In this document: piece after piece, positions 19,230-28,931 of the stretch
Position numbering within the stretch: the stretch's first letter is position 1
Layout of the letters: each line of letters begins with the position of its first letter
Source of the DNA: Desulfonema magnum
GTDB lineage: Bacteria > Desulfobacterota > Desulfobacteria > Desulfobacterales > 4be13
DNA length: 64,000 bases
Reading direction: 5' to 3'
Assembly: GCF_017377395.1 (NCBI RefSeq)
Contig: NZ_CP061800.1
Coordinates: 7,797,001-7,861,000, forward strand
Translations under genes and position numbers: made by a program
Notes under the pieces: model-generated
The model's database searches: none
What the model was told of the DNA's origin: nothing
Seen by the model: the letters and a program-made list of their open reading frames with translations, nothing else

Positions 19230-20873
19230 ATGGCATTCTTTATTAAAAAATGGTTGAATAAATCTGATTTTTCGCATCTGTGGAAAAACGGGTCCCCGAC
19301 TTCCTTCACATCGCTTGTCTGTTTCGGCGTATTGGCAGGGGCATGTGAGATCATTATTCCTGTCATCCTTTTTTATTCAACATTCAGCCCGTGTGACGGC
19401 GACTCAGAAGACAGGCTCTTTATATTATTCATTCTCACGCTCATTTTGTATATTATCGCGACCCGGGAACTGAATAAAAAACTGTTTGACTGTGTGGAAG
19501 ACCGTATCGCTCATATCCGTCTGAGGCTGATAGAGCATATCAGAAATACGGATCTCTATTCTTTTGAGAAAATAGGACAGGAAAAAATTTACACAGTGCT
19601 GACATCTGATGTCAGGTCTGTGTCTGAACTTTCCAATCTGATTGCAATTTCAGGCAGAGCAATTATCAGGGTTATCACCGCGCTGATTTATCTGGCGTTT
19701 CTTTCTCCCACCGTGTTTTTTTTGGCAGTTTTGGCCGGATGTGTTGCCGGAGGATTTTATGTTCACAGCCAGATTCTCGTCAGACAGGTCATGGAACAGG
19801 TTCGGGAGCAGGAAAAAAAACTGTTTGAGGCATTCAGAGATATGTTTGACGGTTTTAAGGAACTCAAACTTAATAGCAAAAAGGATAACGATTTTTTTCA
19901 TAACTGCCTCAGACACCGCAGTTCCCGGTTTCAGGAATTAAAACTCCTGGCCCATCAGCATACCATCAACAGTTATACGGTCTCTTACGGTTCATGGAAA
20001 GCTCTGCTCGTTGCCATTGTGATGATATTTCCTCTGTGGGGACTGTTTTCCGGGGATATGCTGCTTATTTTTGTGGGACTTGTGCTTCTTTTGCCCATGG
20101 CCGCGCTGATAGAAAATGTTCCCCGGTTCGTGCTGGCAGGTTTCTCTGTTCAGCGATTGTATCAGATGCAGAAAATTTTAGCAAACCTGGATGCGGAGCA
20201 GCAGGACCCGGTCAGCGAAATAGAGGAGCCTCTAGTGTTTGAAAAGCTCAGATATGAGAATATTGCTTTCATGTATGAGGAGAACGGCAGAACAGCTTTT
20301 TCAGTGGGGCCTCTGACGATCTCGGTACATGCCGGGGATATCGTGTTTATCACCGGCGGAAACGGCAGCGGCAAATCCACCCTGTTAAAGCTGATGGCAG
20401 GTCTGTATCACAGCAGTTCCGGGACGATTTGTCTGAATAACCAAAAGATAAAAATCACATCGTATCGCCACCTGTTTTCTGCTGTTTTCGCAGATTTCCA
20501 TCTGTCCGACCGATTATACGGGATGACGCATATAGATAAAGAAAAAGCGGAGGAACTGCTCATGCTCGTGCAACTGGACGAAAAAGTCAAGTTCACAGGG
20601 ATGGCGTTCAGCACACTCGACTTATCCTCAGGCCAAAGAAAAAGACTGGCACTGGTCATTGCTGTTCTGGAAGACAGACCCGTGTATCTCTTTGATGAAT
20701 GGGCGGCTGATCAGGATCCTGATTTTCGGCAATACTTTTATGAAACTTTGCTGCCGGAATTTAAATCCCGGGGCAAAACCGTTATCGCTGTCACCCATGA
20801 TGATCATTATTTTCATGTTGCCGATCAGGTATTAAAAATTGATTACGGACAGATGACGGATGAGAATCACTAG
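19230..20873 (+). CDS. Cyclic-peptide-export type ABC transporter (copy 2), 547 aa
   Basis: Same architecture as the gene just upstream: six membrane helices (about 20-320), Walker A GGNGSGKST, signature LSSGQRKR and FDEWAADQDPDFRQYFYE. The paralogues share the whole length but are well diverged, so the pair is old. The stop codon TAG (20871-20873) lies at the left junction of a miniature element whose duplicated target is GAGAAT, so the final residues may have been trimmed by that insertion. Export of a small peptide or metallophore is inferred from the family. Confidence 0.88.
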   Translation: MAFFIKKWLNKSDFSHLWKNGSPTSFTSLVCFGVLAGACEIIIPVILFYSTFSPCDGDSEDRLFILFILTLILYIIATRELNKKLFDCVEDRIAHIRLRLIEHIRNTDLYSFEKIGQEKIYTVLTSDVRSVSELSNLIAISGRAIIRVITALIYLAFLSPTVFFLAVLAGCVAGGFYVHSQILVRQVMEQVREQEKKLFEAFRDMFDGFKELKLNSKKDNDFFHNCLRHRSSRFQELKLLAHQHTINSYTVSYGSWKALLVAIVMIFPLWGLFSGDMLLIFVGLVLLLPMAALIENVPRFVLAGFSVQRLYQMQKILANLDAEQQDPVSEIEEPLVFEKLRYENIAFMYEENGRTAFSVGPLTISVHAGDIVFITGGNGSGKSTLLKLMAGLYHSSSGTICLNNQKIKITSYRHLFSAVFADFHLSDRLYGMTHIDKEKAEELLMLVQLDEKVKFTGMAFSTLDLSSGQRKRLALVIAVLEDRPVYLFDEWAADQDPDFRQYFYETLLPEFKSRGKTVIAVTHDDHYFHVADQVLKIDYGQMTDENH

Positions 20874-21200
20874 ATCGAAAAGTTTCCGGACTGTGTGCGG
20901 CATGGCAGAGAAACCCGGCTTTTTTTCCCGGACAGAAGGCTTCCCCCGCCGAAAAAAGCCGGGTTTCTTCCCATATGCATCAGGCTAAGACTGCCGGACG
21001 GGGTTTGCAACCCCGTCCGAAACGTTTGTTTTCGGGGGTCGGAAAATATTTCGGACGGGGTTGCAAACCCCGTCCGGCAGATCGAAACCCGGCTTTTTTT
21101 CCCGGACAGAAGGCTCCCCCCGCCGGAAAAAGCCGGGTTTCTTCCCCGTTCGCCGTGTCTGTCCCCCGACAGCCCGAAAACTTTTCGATCTGCTGAGAAT
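20862..21200. mobile_element. Large palindromic element (AGATCGAAAA family), TSD GAGAAT
   Basis: GAGAAT repeats at 20862-20867 and 21195-21200 flank an element of about 327 bp with ends TAGATCGAAAAG and CTTTTCGATCTG. Inside are two AAACCCGGCTTTTT palindromes and a nested GGACGGGGTTTGCAACCCCG palindrome, suggesting one repeat inserted into another. Confidence 0.75.
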
Positions 21201-21236
21201 ATTTAAAATACAGACCAAAAAAAGGATGAACGAGCG

Positions 21237-22427
21237 ATGCGTTTTACGGAAAAAATAGGAAAAAGTCTGTCTTATACAAATTACGCGTTTATAAAAAAAA
21301 TCACATCAGACACATGCAAAACCCTGAATAAAAATATGTGTCAAATTTTAAACAAGCTAAAAGCGGATGTGGATAAATTGGCAAGGAAAACAAAAGATAA
21401 TGAGAAATCCCGGGAAGCGTTGGATTGCAGAATGCGGAGACTGGAAGAAAAACTGGAACAGCTCAACTCACGTCTGGATCAGATGAAAGATCAGCAAAAC
21501 GCCGAAGAAGGGCTTCCCGAGAATTCCGAGTCAGTTTCACCTCCGTCATCCTTGGATATTGAAGCCCTGATCGCTCATGCAAAGAAAAAGGAACAGGACC
21601 AGCTCACAGAAGACAAAGAGAGAATTGATATTTCTTTAAAGGCTGCCCAGTATTGGAAGGTCCAGGGAAAAAAACTCAGAGCCGGTATTGAAACCGTAAA
21701 CACTTCTGCAAAAGATATTGTTGACGGCAGTCAGAAATTATTGGAAACGCTGTCAGATGAGTTAAAAAATGAACTCCGGAACAATCAGGAAGGGCTGAAC
21801 ATCATCGCAAGAATGCTCAACCGTCTGGTGGAAACAGACACCCGCCTGAATGCGCTGGCTGAGGATATCATGTTTGAGGAAAATCTGAAGGAACTTGATG
21901 AGGAGGAATGGAAAACCACCCTGGAAGGAGAGACAATCAAATCTTCAGCATTGAAAAAGATAAATAAAAAGCTGAATGTTGTGGGTATGGAAAACTACAG
22001 GATTGTTTCCAATTTAAATGAAATCGCGGAGAATCGGAAAAAGGGGGTCCTGGATTTTCTCACACGACAGGTTCTGCCCATACTTGATGGCATTAATGAC
22101 GGCAAAAACCATTTGATAAAACGCATCGCTGAATTGAAAGAAAAATATACGGAGAACATCGGGGAAATAGAAAACTGGTTTAAAACCTACGCGGATTTGC
22201 AGGATGTATTAACAGAATTGCTTGAAAGACTGGGCGTCCGCCGAATGGACATAGCGCCCGGCGCAACTATTGATTTTGAACGTCACGAGCCTTTTGGCGT
22301 GGAATCTGATCCTGAAATGGAGAATGAGCAAATCAGAGAAATTTCCAGAGATGGCTATGTATTCACAACTCAGGATGAAAATCTTCAGGTGCTTCGTGCT
22401 GCCCAGGTTATTGTTGTTAAAAATTGA
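21237..22427 (+). CDS. Coiled-coil protein with C-terminal GrpE-like domain, 396 aa
   Basis: Residues about 40-105 are a strong coiled coil (EEKLEQLNSRLDQMKDQ). A helical middle part follows. Residues about 345-396 match the GrpE beta domain: an I-FERHEP-type HE motif, a Gly-Tyr (RDGYVFTT) and a terminal LRAAQVIVVKN equivalent to the GrpE LRPA-V-V ending. GrpE is the nucleotide exchange factor of DnaK, and a DnaK-like gene follows, so a dedicated chaperone pair is likely. At 396 aa it is about twice the usual GrpE size. The start could also be the ATG at 21336; the upstream one was kept as the longest frame. Confidence 0.78.
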   Translation: MRFTEKIGKSLSYTNYAFIKKITSDTCKTLNKNMCQILNKLKADVDKLARKTKDNEKSREALDCRMRRLEEKLEQLNSRLDQMKDQQNAEEGLPENSESVSPPSSLDIEALIAHAKKKEQDQLTEDKERIDISLKAAQYWKVQGKKLRAGIETVNTSAKDIVDGSQKLLETLSDELKNELRNNQEGLNIIARMLNRLVETDTRLNALAEDIMFEENLKELDEEEWKTTLEGETIKSSALKKINKKLNVVGMENYRIVSNLNEIAENRKKGVLDFLTRQVLPILDGINDGKNHLIKRIAELKEKYTENIGEIENWFKTYADLQDVLTELLERLGVRRMDIAPGATIDFERHEPFGVESDPEMENEQIREISRDGYVFTTQDENLQVLRAAQVIVVKN

Positions 22428-22435
22428 GAATTCGT

Positions 22436-22841
22436 TCCCTGACAGTGCAGGAGGCGGAGCCTCCGAATACGCATTCCCAGGCAGAGCCTGGGAACGAGTA
22501 AGGTTGAGGAGAGATTTCAAATGGGTGTTGACAGTGATACAAATCCGGTTTTGGGTTTCCCTGGCAGTGCAGGAGGCGGAGCCTCCGAACACGCATTCCC
22601 AGGCAGAGCCTGGGAACGAGTAAACGAGTAAGGTTCCCTGGCAGTGCAGGAGGCGGAGCCTCCGAATACGCATTCCCAGGCAGAGCCTGGGAACGAGTAA
22701 GGTTGAGGAGAGATTTCAAATGGGTGTTGACAGTGATACAAATCCGGTTTTGGGTTTCCCTGGCAGTGCAGGAGGCGGAGCCTCCGAACACGCATTCCCA
22801 GGCAGAGCCTGGGAACGAGTAAGGGTGAGGAGAGATTTCAA
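22436..22841. repeat. Palindromic repeats with duplicated copies of the DnaK-like gene's start
   Basis: Four copies of a unit containing GGAGGCGGAGCCTCC and CCCAGGCAGAGCCTGGG lie at about 22440, 22560, 22636 and 22760. Between them GAGGAGAGATTTCAAATGG and the next 37 bases, i.e. the ribosome site and first 13 codons of the following gene, are repeated: ATG copies at 22521, 22720 and the real one at 22842. The upstream copies run into the palindromes instead of the gene. Confidence 0.9.
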
Positions 22842-24341
22842 ATGGGTGTTGACAGTGATACAAATCCGGTTTTGGGTTTTGATTTGGGTACGACGTTCAG
22901 CGCGGTGGCAAGATGGACAGACGGGAGAGGCCCCCGGATCATCCAGAATAAAACAGGACTGGATACCACTCAGTCCGTTGTTTATCGGAATCCTGCAAAT
23001 GATGAGATGATCGTGGGACGGATTGCATATCACCGGGGACTGATGAGTCCTGAAAATATGATTGTGGGCGTCAAAAGGCTTATGGATGAGACGGCTCACA
23101 ATGTGCATCTCGGGGGCAAGGCATTTACGCCTGTTGAATTGTCCGCCATGATTCTGAAAAAAATTTATAATGATGCCAAATCCCAATACCCCAAAGGCGT
23201 ATTCAGCAGCCGGGGCAGCGTGGTCACGGTTCCGTTTTATTTCAAAGCGCACCAGATTGACAACACCCGCCAGGCTGCTGAAATGGCGGACATTAACTGC
23301 ATCGGAATCATTCAGGAGCCGATTGCCGCATCTTTGCTTTATGCGTTTCAATTGTGTGAGGAACATTCTGAACAGGAATTCAGTCAGAATATCCTGGTGT
23401 TTGATCTTGGCGGTGGTACATTTGATCTGACATTGTTTCATTTGGAGCATACGAAAACAGAACTGATTTTTGAAGTTCTCGGGGCCGGCGGAGATGACCG
23501 TCTCGGGGGAATGGATTTTGACAAATGTCTGGGAGATGTGATCCTGGAAAAAGGCGAGGTCTCCCTGCAAGGGCTGGATCCTGTATTGTTCAACAAAGCT
23601 CAGAAAAATCTGTTTGAACATGCTGTGAATGCAAAGATCGCGCTCGGTGCTTCGAGTGAATATTTTGTCGCGATTCCTTTTATCCTTCCTGATAAGCATA
23701 TTGAGATTTCAATGACACGCGGTGAATTTGAAAAATCAATAATACATTATTTACATAAGATTGAGGGCATTATTGACAGCCTCTGGGCAAAGGCCGGGGT
23801 GAAGCCTTCTGAGGTGGACCGGGTGATCCGGGTCGGCGGCTCAAGTGGTATCCCGTGTGTGAAAGCTTTGTTGGATGATGTTGTGGGGGGAGAAAAAGTA
23901 TGGGGAAATATTAACCCTTCCACGAGCGTTGCAGAAGGCGCGTCCATGTATGCCGCGTATCTGGATGATAAGGAGTTTTTTGACAAGGAAATTATTATTC
24001 GCACGCGGACCTGTCATGCCCTGGGTCTCAAAACCGCGGGAGATTATTTCACGGAAATTATCCCGGCAAACCGTAAAACCCCGTGTTCGGTGAAACGACT
24101 TTTTACCACAAATGAGGACAATGCCACTTCATTGGATATCGAGATTTTTCAAGGCTCGGGCAGAATCGTCAAAGCGGAAACGCACTCTCATATCGGAACA
24201 ATACAGATTACGAATTTACCGCCCAGGCCTGCGGGAGAATTGGATATCGAGGTCAATTTCAAGGTGAACGAAGAACAAATATTGTCTGTTACTGTGACCG
24301 CGGAGGGACATCGCAAATCTACAACGCTTAATTATACATAG
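22842..24341 (+). CDS. DnaK/Hsp70-like chaperone lacking the C-terminal lid, 499 aa
   Basis: The nucleotide-binding domain (about 1-370) has GFDLGTTFSAVA, the phosphate loop VFDLGGGTFDLTLF and the adenosine motif RVGGSSGIP. The substrate-binding beta domain follows (about 385-495), but the helical lid of normal DnaK (a further 100 or more residues) is absent. Hsp70s use ATP cycling to bind and release peptides; lidless versions tend to have narrower roles. A GrpE-like gene lies directly upstream, and two peptide ABC exporters before that. No DnaJ is seen. The start is chosen at 22842 because upstream duplicate starts do not stay in frame with the gene. Confidence 0.88.
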   Translation: MGVDSDTNPVLGFDLGTTFSAVARWTDGRGPRIIQNKTGLDTTQSVVYRNPANDEMIVGRIAYHRGLMSPENMIVGVKRLMDETAHNVHLGGKAFTPVELSAMILKKIYNDAKSQYPKGVFSSRGSVVTVPFYFKAHQIDNTRQAAEMADINCIGIIQEPIAASLLYAFQLCEEHSEQEFSQNILVFDLGGGTFDLTLFHLEHTKTELIFEVLGAGGDDRLGGMDFDKCLGDVILEKGEVSLQGLDPVLFNKAQKNLFEHAVNAKIALGASSEYFVAIPFILPDKHIEISMTRGEFEKSIIHYLHKIEGIIDSLWAKAGVKPSEVDRVIRVGGSSGIPCVKALLDDVVGGEKVWGNINPSTSVAEGASMYAAYLDDKEFFDKEIIIRTRTCHALGLKTAGDYFTEIIPANRKTPCSVKRLFTTNEDNATSLDIEIFQGSGRIVKAETHSHIGTIQITNLPPRPAGELDIEVNFKVNEEQILSVTVTAEGHRKSTTLNYT

Positions 24342-24461
24342 CTGCTTGTTCACCGAACATGGCTGTAAGCCTTTCGGATGGGGCTGCAAAGCCTGTTTGA
24401 CAAAAAAATATTTTTACCAAATCGGAGGGAAGATTGAACCGTAATCAGGAGAGATAATATT

Positions 24462-25358
24462 TTGAAATTTTTACTGAGCCCGAGGCTTGACATTGTGTTC
24501 AAAAAGCTTTTTACTCAGGATACGGAAATTCTGACGGACCTTGTCAATTCCGTGCTGGATCTGCCTGAGGATCGGCAGATTCTGTCTGTTGAAGTGAAAA
24601 ATCCCGCGATTCTGCCGGAAGAACTGACGAAAAAATTTATTATCCTGGATATCCGTGCGAGCGACGCACAGGGAAATCATTACGATATCGAGATGCAGGT
24701 GCGGAAATACGATTCTTATTCTAAACGGATTCTCTATTATCTGAGCAGGATGTACTCGGAACAGCTTCAATCGGGGCAGGATTATGAAAAGCTGCGTCCG
24801 GTCATCGGCATTCATTTTCTGGACTACACGGAATTTCCCGATTATGAGAAAACATTTCATTTCCGCTTCGAACTGAGAGACCGGAATCATCCTGATCTCC
24901 GCCTGACAGATGACATGTGCCTGCACATTTTCGAGCTTCCCAAGCTGAGGCGGATCGCTGAGAAATACGGGAATAAGAATCTGCTGGAATGGCTTCATTT
25001 TTTCAACCATGCGCATGAGGAGGGGGACAGAAAAATGAGAGAGCATTACACCAATCCGAAAATCCGCAAGGCGTTCGGTGTGCTGGAAAGTCTGAGCGCC
25101 GACGAACTGACCCGCCAGCAGGCGGAAATGAGGGAGAAAGCCCTGAAGGACGAGGTCTCCATGCTGGCGGCCGCGGAAAGGAAAGGAAGAAAGGTAGGAA
25201 GAGAGGAAGGAAGGTTAATCGGTGCGATACTCATGGCCCAGAGAATGCTCAGACAGACAGTGTGGTCTGAGAAAGCGCTTGAAAGCAAAAGCCTTGCCGA
25301 ACTGGAAAATATTTTTGCAGAAATGGAAACTAAGCTGAATTTTCCTTCTGCAACCTGA
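24462..25358 (+). CDS. Rpn/PD-(D/E)XK nuclease-family (transposase-like) protein, 298 aa
   Basis: The N-terminal LLSPRLDIVFKKLF with LDIRASDAQGNHYDIEMQV matches the Rpn/TIGR01784 family, whose PD-(D/E)XK core uses the D and E of the last block. Members promote recombination or act as cryptic nucleases and are often multicopy. The C-terminal part is Lys/Glu-rich (EKALKDEVSMLAAAERKGRK). The frame has TTG at 24462 as the best start, preceded by GGAGAG; no upstream ATG fits. It follows the DnaK-like gene by 120 bases but probably is independent of it. Confidence 0.82.
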   Translation: MKFLLSPRLDIVFKKLFTQDTEILTDLVNSVLDLPEDRQILSVEVKNPAILPEELTKKFIILDIRASDAQGNHYDIEMQVRKYDSYSKRILYYLSRMYSEQLQSGQDYEKLRPVIGIHFLDYTEFPDYEKTFHFRFELRDRNHPDLRLTDDMCLHIFELPKLRRIAEKYGNKNLLEWLHFFNHAHEEGDRKMREHYTNPKIRKAFGVLESLSADELTRQQAEMREKALKDEVSMLAAAERKGRKVGREEGRLIGAILMAQRMLRQTVWSEKALESKSLAELENIFAEMETKLNFPSAT

Positions 25359-25789
25359 TGCATATGGGGCTTGGCCGGCCCGGCATGATGAATGCCACAA
25401 ATATGCCGTTCCCACGGGGCTTGGCCAGGCCCGGCATAATGAATGCTGCAAATATGCCGCCTCCGCGGGGCCAATACTGTTGACTTAAACGTAAGCGGGT
25501 TTTCCGGTATTTTATCCGGAGTGCGAAAAATGCTTTTTCGCAATTGCAAAAATAAAATTTTTGCACTCCGGATCCGTCCGGAATTTCCTAAGTCAGCAGC
25601 ATTGCCCCGCGGGGCTTGGTCAGTCCGGCATGATTTGCTGCAAATATGCCGCACCCACGGGGCTTGGCCAGCCTCCCCTGAATGCGTTATCATCAGAATC
25701 TGTTAATTTTATTTTTTTTAAATTTTTCATTTACATTTTTATGTCTTTGTCATATTTGATTTTGAAAATTAACAAACGCGGGAATAATC
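25359..25789. repeat. Interspersed GGGGCTTGG repeats and one double hairpin
   Basis: Several copies of a unit with CACGGGGCTTGGCC, CGGCATGATGAATGC and AAATATGCCG lie at 25368-25680. At 25518-25573 is one core of the tandem array of 1395-3640, in reverse order. Related units occur at 51790-52015 and 55160-55280. Confidence 0.8.
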
Positions 25790-26422
25790 GTGAAATTTCA
25801 CAATCAGATGATTTTAGCCACAGATGTGGATTACAGAGAAAGCAACGCGGTTGCTGCCGGTATCCTTTTTGAAAGATGGGAGAGTGAATCGCCTGTCAAA
25901 GAAATAACCGTCCGTGTCAGCAATGTCGAAGCATATGTGCCGGGACAGTTTTATAAGAGAGAACTGCCTTGTATAAAAGCGCTGCTGGATACAATTCATG
26001 ACAGCATCACTTGTATTCTCATTGATGGTTATGTGTATCTGGGAAAAGACAGAAAACCCGGACTGGGCAAACATCTCTGGGATATGCTGGAGGGTCAGAT
26101 TCCGGTCATAGGCGTGGCCAAGTCAGCGTTTGCAGATACTCCTGAACCTGCTGAATTAATAAGAGGAAACAGCATCAGACCCTTGTTTGTCACATCAGAA
26201 GGCATTGATGCTGAAATCGCCAGGCAATGTGTCAGGAAAATGCACGGCGAAAACAGAATACCGACGTTGCTCAGGAGGGTTGATGCGTTGTGTCGAAAGG
26301 GGCATGGGGCGAGGGGCATGGGGCGAGGGGCATGGGATTGGGAAAACATGCTGAAATTTTTTATTTTGTTGCGGCCGCAGTGCTGTCAGACTTATGTTTA
26401 TGAATATTCCAAATTTCAATAA
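25790..26422 (+). CDS. nfi: Endonuclease V-like protein, 210 aa
   Basis: The motifs ATDVDYRE (about 9-16), YVPGQFYKRELP (about 48-59), IDGYVYLG (about 83-90) and IPVIGVAKS (about 108-116) line up with endonuclease V, which nicks DNA 3' of deaminated bases such as hypoxanthine. Catalytic Asp and the Lys of GVAKS are present. The C-terminus after about residue 168 (KGHGARGMGRGAWDW) is encoded by a GGGGCATGGGGCGA micro-repeat and looks like a late addition. The 3' end overlaps the heptose kinase gene by 29 bases. Confidence 0.82.
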   Translation: MKFHNQMILATDVDYRESNAVAAGILFERWESESPVKEITVRVSNVEAYVPGQFYKRELPCIKALLDTIHDSITCILIDGYVYLGKDRKPGLGKHLWDMLEGQIPVIGVAKSAFADTPEPAELIRGNSIRPLFVTSEGIDAEIARQCVRKMHGENRIPTLLRRVDALCRKGHGARGMGRGAWDWENMLKFFILLRPQCCQTYVYEYSKFQ

Positions 26423-27857
26423 ATGTCACGTCCTTGTTGTGGGCGATCTGATGCTTGATGAATATGTCTGGGGGGATGTTGACCGCATTTCCCCGGAAGC
26501 GCCTGTTCAGATTGTTTCGGTCCAAAGGGAGGATTACACCCTGGGCGGAGCGGGAAATGTGGTCAATAATCTTGTTGCCCTGGGCGCAAATGTGTCGGTT
26601 GCCGGGGTTATTGGTGACCGCAGTGACGGAAAACGTCTGATTGAGAAATTCAACGACCTCGGAGCCGATACGGGCGGGGTGATCCGGGAAACCGGCAGGC
26701 TGACCACTCGGAAAACAAGAATTATTGCGGCTCATCAGCATGTACTCCGAATTGACAGGGAAACAAAAAAGGATATTTCAGGACAAACGCTTGAATTTAT
26801 CACTGAATTTATAGAGAAAAAAATACCTGTTGCTGATGTGGTGCTGATTTCTGACTATGGCAAAGGGCTGATTACAAAAGCATTGTTAAAAAGCATAACT
26901 GCTGCTGCTAAAAAACACAAAAAAATAACAATTGCTGACCCCAAAGGGTTTGATTTTTCAAAATATGCGGGAATCTCTTTGCTGACACCCAATAAAAAAG
27001 AGGCAGCCCTTGCCTCAGGCATTGAAATTACAGATGAATCTGATCTGTTGAAGTCAGGGCATAAAATTTTTGAAATTGCTGATATTGACAACCTGCTGAT
27101 CACATGCGGTAAGGACGGTATGGTTCTTTTTGACCGGAACAGATCCCCGCATCAGATCAGCGCACAGGCGCGGCAGGTTTATGATGTCTCCGGTGCGGGT
27201 GACACGGTGGTGGCGATGATGGGGCTTGCCGCTGCATCAGGATTATCCTTTGAAGAAGGGGCCGCTCTCGCCAATACAGCAGCAGGTATTGTCGTGGGAA
27301 AGGTGGGAACTGCGACAGTTTCAAGGGAGGAACTCATCTTAGCTTCGCACACCCATTCTGATCATTCGCTGCTTAAACATAAATCTCTGTCTGATCTTCC
27401 GACGTTAATACAGGAATTGAAAAATAAGGGAAAACAGATTGTTCTGACCAATGGCTGTTTTGATCTTTTACACGCGGGCCATATCGTGCTTTTTTCCGCT
27501 TCAAAACAATTGGGAGATGTGCTGATTGTTGCCATAGATGATGACGCGTCCGTAAGCGCAATCAAAGGCCCCGGAAGGCCGGTCATCAGCGCAAAAGAGC
27601 GTGTCCGTATTTTAAGTGCGCTTGACAGTGTGGATTATGTGATTATATTTTCTTCAGAACAATTGAAGACGCTCATTGAAATTATAAAACCGGATATCCT
27701 CACAAAAGGCAGCAATTACACATCTGAAAAAGTTGTCGGTCATGAGCTTGTTGAACAATTCGGCGGGCGAGTTGTCCTGTTTCCCGTCAGTGAAAAAATT
27801 TCATCAACCCATATCATCAACACTATCAAAAGCAACGACGCTGTAAATGCGATCTGA
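26394..27857 (+). CDS. hldE: Bifunctional heptose 7-phosphate kinase / heptose 1-phosphate adenylyltransferase
   Basis: Residues about 1-320 are a PfkB/ribokinase-type kinase (VVGDLMLDEYVWG; the catalytic DVSGAGDTVVAMM), and about 345-487 a nucleotidyltransferase (TNGCFDLLHAGHIVLF with the HxGH motif). Together they make ADP-D-glycero-D-manno-heptose for the inner core of lipopolysaccharide, so the host has a Gram-negative envelope. The length (487 aa) agrees with E. coli HldE (about 477). It overlaps the upstream endonuclease V-like gene and the downstream DUF167 gene, suggesting translational coupling. Confidence 0.95.
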   Translation: MFMNIPNFNKCHVLVVGDLMLDEYVWGDVDRISPEAPVQIVSVQREDYTLGGAGNVVNNLVALGANVSVAGVIGDRSDGKRLIEKFNDLGADTGGVIRETGRLTTRKTRIIAAHQHVLRIDRETKKDISGQTLEFITEFIEKKIPVADVVLISDYGKGLITKALLKSITAAAKKHKKITIADPKGFDFSKYAGISLLTPNKKEAALASGIEITDESDLLKSGHKIFEIADIDNLLITCGKDGMVLFDRNRSPHQISAQARQVYDVSGAGDTVVAMMGLAAASGLSFEEGAALANTAAGIVVGKVGTATVSREELILASHTHSDHSLLKHKSLSDLPTLIQELKNKGKQIVLTNGCFDLLHAGHIVLFSASKQLGDVLIVAIDDDASVSAIKGPGRPVISAKERVRILSALDSVDYVIIFSSEQLKTLIEIIKPDILTKGSNYTSEKVVGHELVEQFGGRVVLFPVSEKISSTHIINTIKSNDAVNAI

Positions 27858-28185
27858 TGACAATATGTTATTTATACAGGAAAATTCTGACGGCGTGATG
27901 TTCAAGATATTTGTTCAGCCGAAATCTTCAAAAAATGCCATTGTGGGACTTCACGGGGATGCTCTGAAAATCAAGCTGACCGCGCCGCCGGTGGACGGGG
28001 CAGCCAATAAGATGTGTATAAAATATCTGTCAAAATGTCTTGGGATTCCAAAATCCCTGATAGAGATCAGATCAGGACATACCGGTCGGACAAAACAAAT
28101 CCTGTTGCGGTATAAAAACAACAACATATCTAAAGACGAACAGGAGCATTTAAAACAATTAATAGGCTCTTTAATAATTTCTTAA
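27847..28185 (+). CDS. DUF167/YggU-family protein, 112 aa
   Basis: The core FKIFVQPKSSKNAIVG..LKIKLTAPPVDGAANKMCIKYLSK..IPKSLIEIRSGHTGRTK is the DUF167 signature, a small alpha/beta fold of unknown function. It overlaps the end of hldE by 11 bases. The true start may be a few codons in (ATG at 27865), as the family core begins soon after. Confidence 0.9.
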   Translation: MRSDDNMLFIQENSDGVMFKIFVQPKSSKNAIVGLHGDALKIKLTAPPVDGAANKMCIKYLSKCLGIPKSLIEIRSGHTGRTKQILLRYKNNNISKDEQEHLKQLIGSLIIS

Positions 28186-28240
28186 AAAAGAGCTTGACAT
28201 ATCTTTAAAAGTAAGTTAGAAACTTATTTTTAGATGCTGA

Positions 28241-28562
<322 letters not shown>

Positions 28563-28571
28563 TAAAAATTA

Positions 28572-28611
28572 AAGGGATTACGTTTTATAAAAAGCGTAAT
28601 CCCTTTTTTTA
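28572..28611 (+). terminator. Rho-independent terminator after the tRNA
   Basis: AAAGGGATTACG pairs with CGTAATCCCTTT across a short loop and is followed by a T-run. It directly follows the CCA end. Confidence 0.85.
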
Positions 28612-28931
28612 TTGTATGGGAAATTCTAAAATTCGTCTTCTCTACAGGGATTTCATATAAGAAACGGGATTCATAAGAAACGCTCATAAAAAAGCCGGGT
28701 TTCTCACCCCCGGTCATGAAAATATGTGGTGGGAACAGACAAAAAACCCGGCTTTTCCGAATGTATTTTCATGGTAACGGATTTAATCCATTTCTTATAA
28801 TCCTCTTCTTATATAAAATCCTTGTAGCGAAAAATATGAAATCCGGCAACAATTACAAGGAAGAGAGATAAGAAAAGGAAGAAAACTTCCCGTTCTTATC
28901 TCTTTTCCCTGTACTTTTTTCCTTCAAAAAA
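28612..28931. repeat. Palindromic repeats between the tRNA and the LAGLIDADG-like gene
   Basis: At 28688-28760 an AAAAAGCCGGGTTTCT palindrome, with CATGAAAATA-type flanks, resembles the copy at 32155-32240. At 28858-28920 a hairpin (AGAGATAAGAAAAGG facing CTTATCTCTTTTCC) shares sequence with the interior of the element at 54743-54949. No gene seen. Confidence 0.7.

Noticed and set aside
24462..25358. Reading the Rpn-like gene as part of the chaperone/exporter module
   Set aside because: The family is usually dispersed and multicopy and a 120-base gap separates it; no functional link can be shown.
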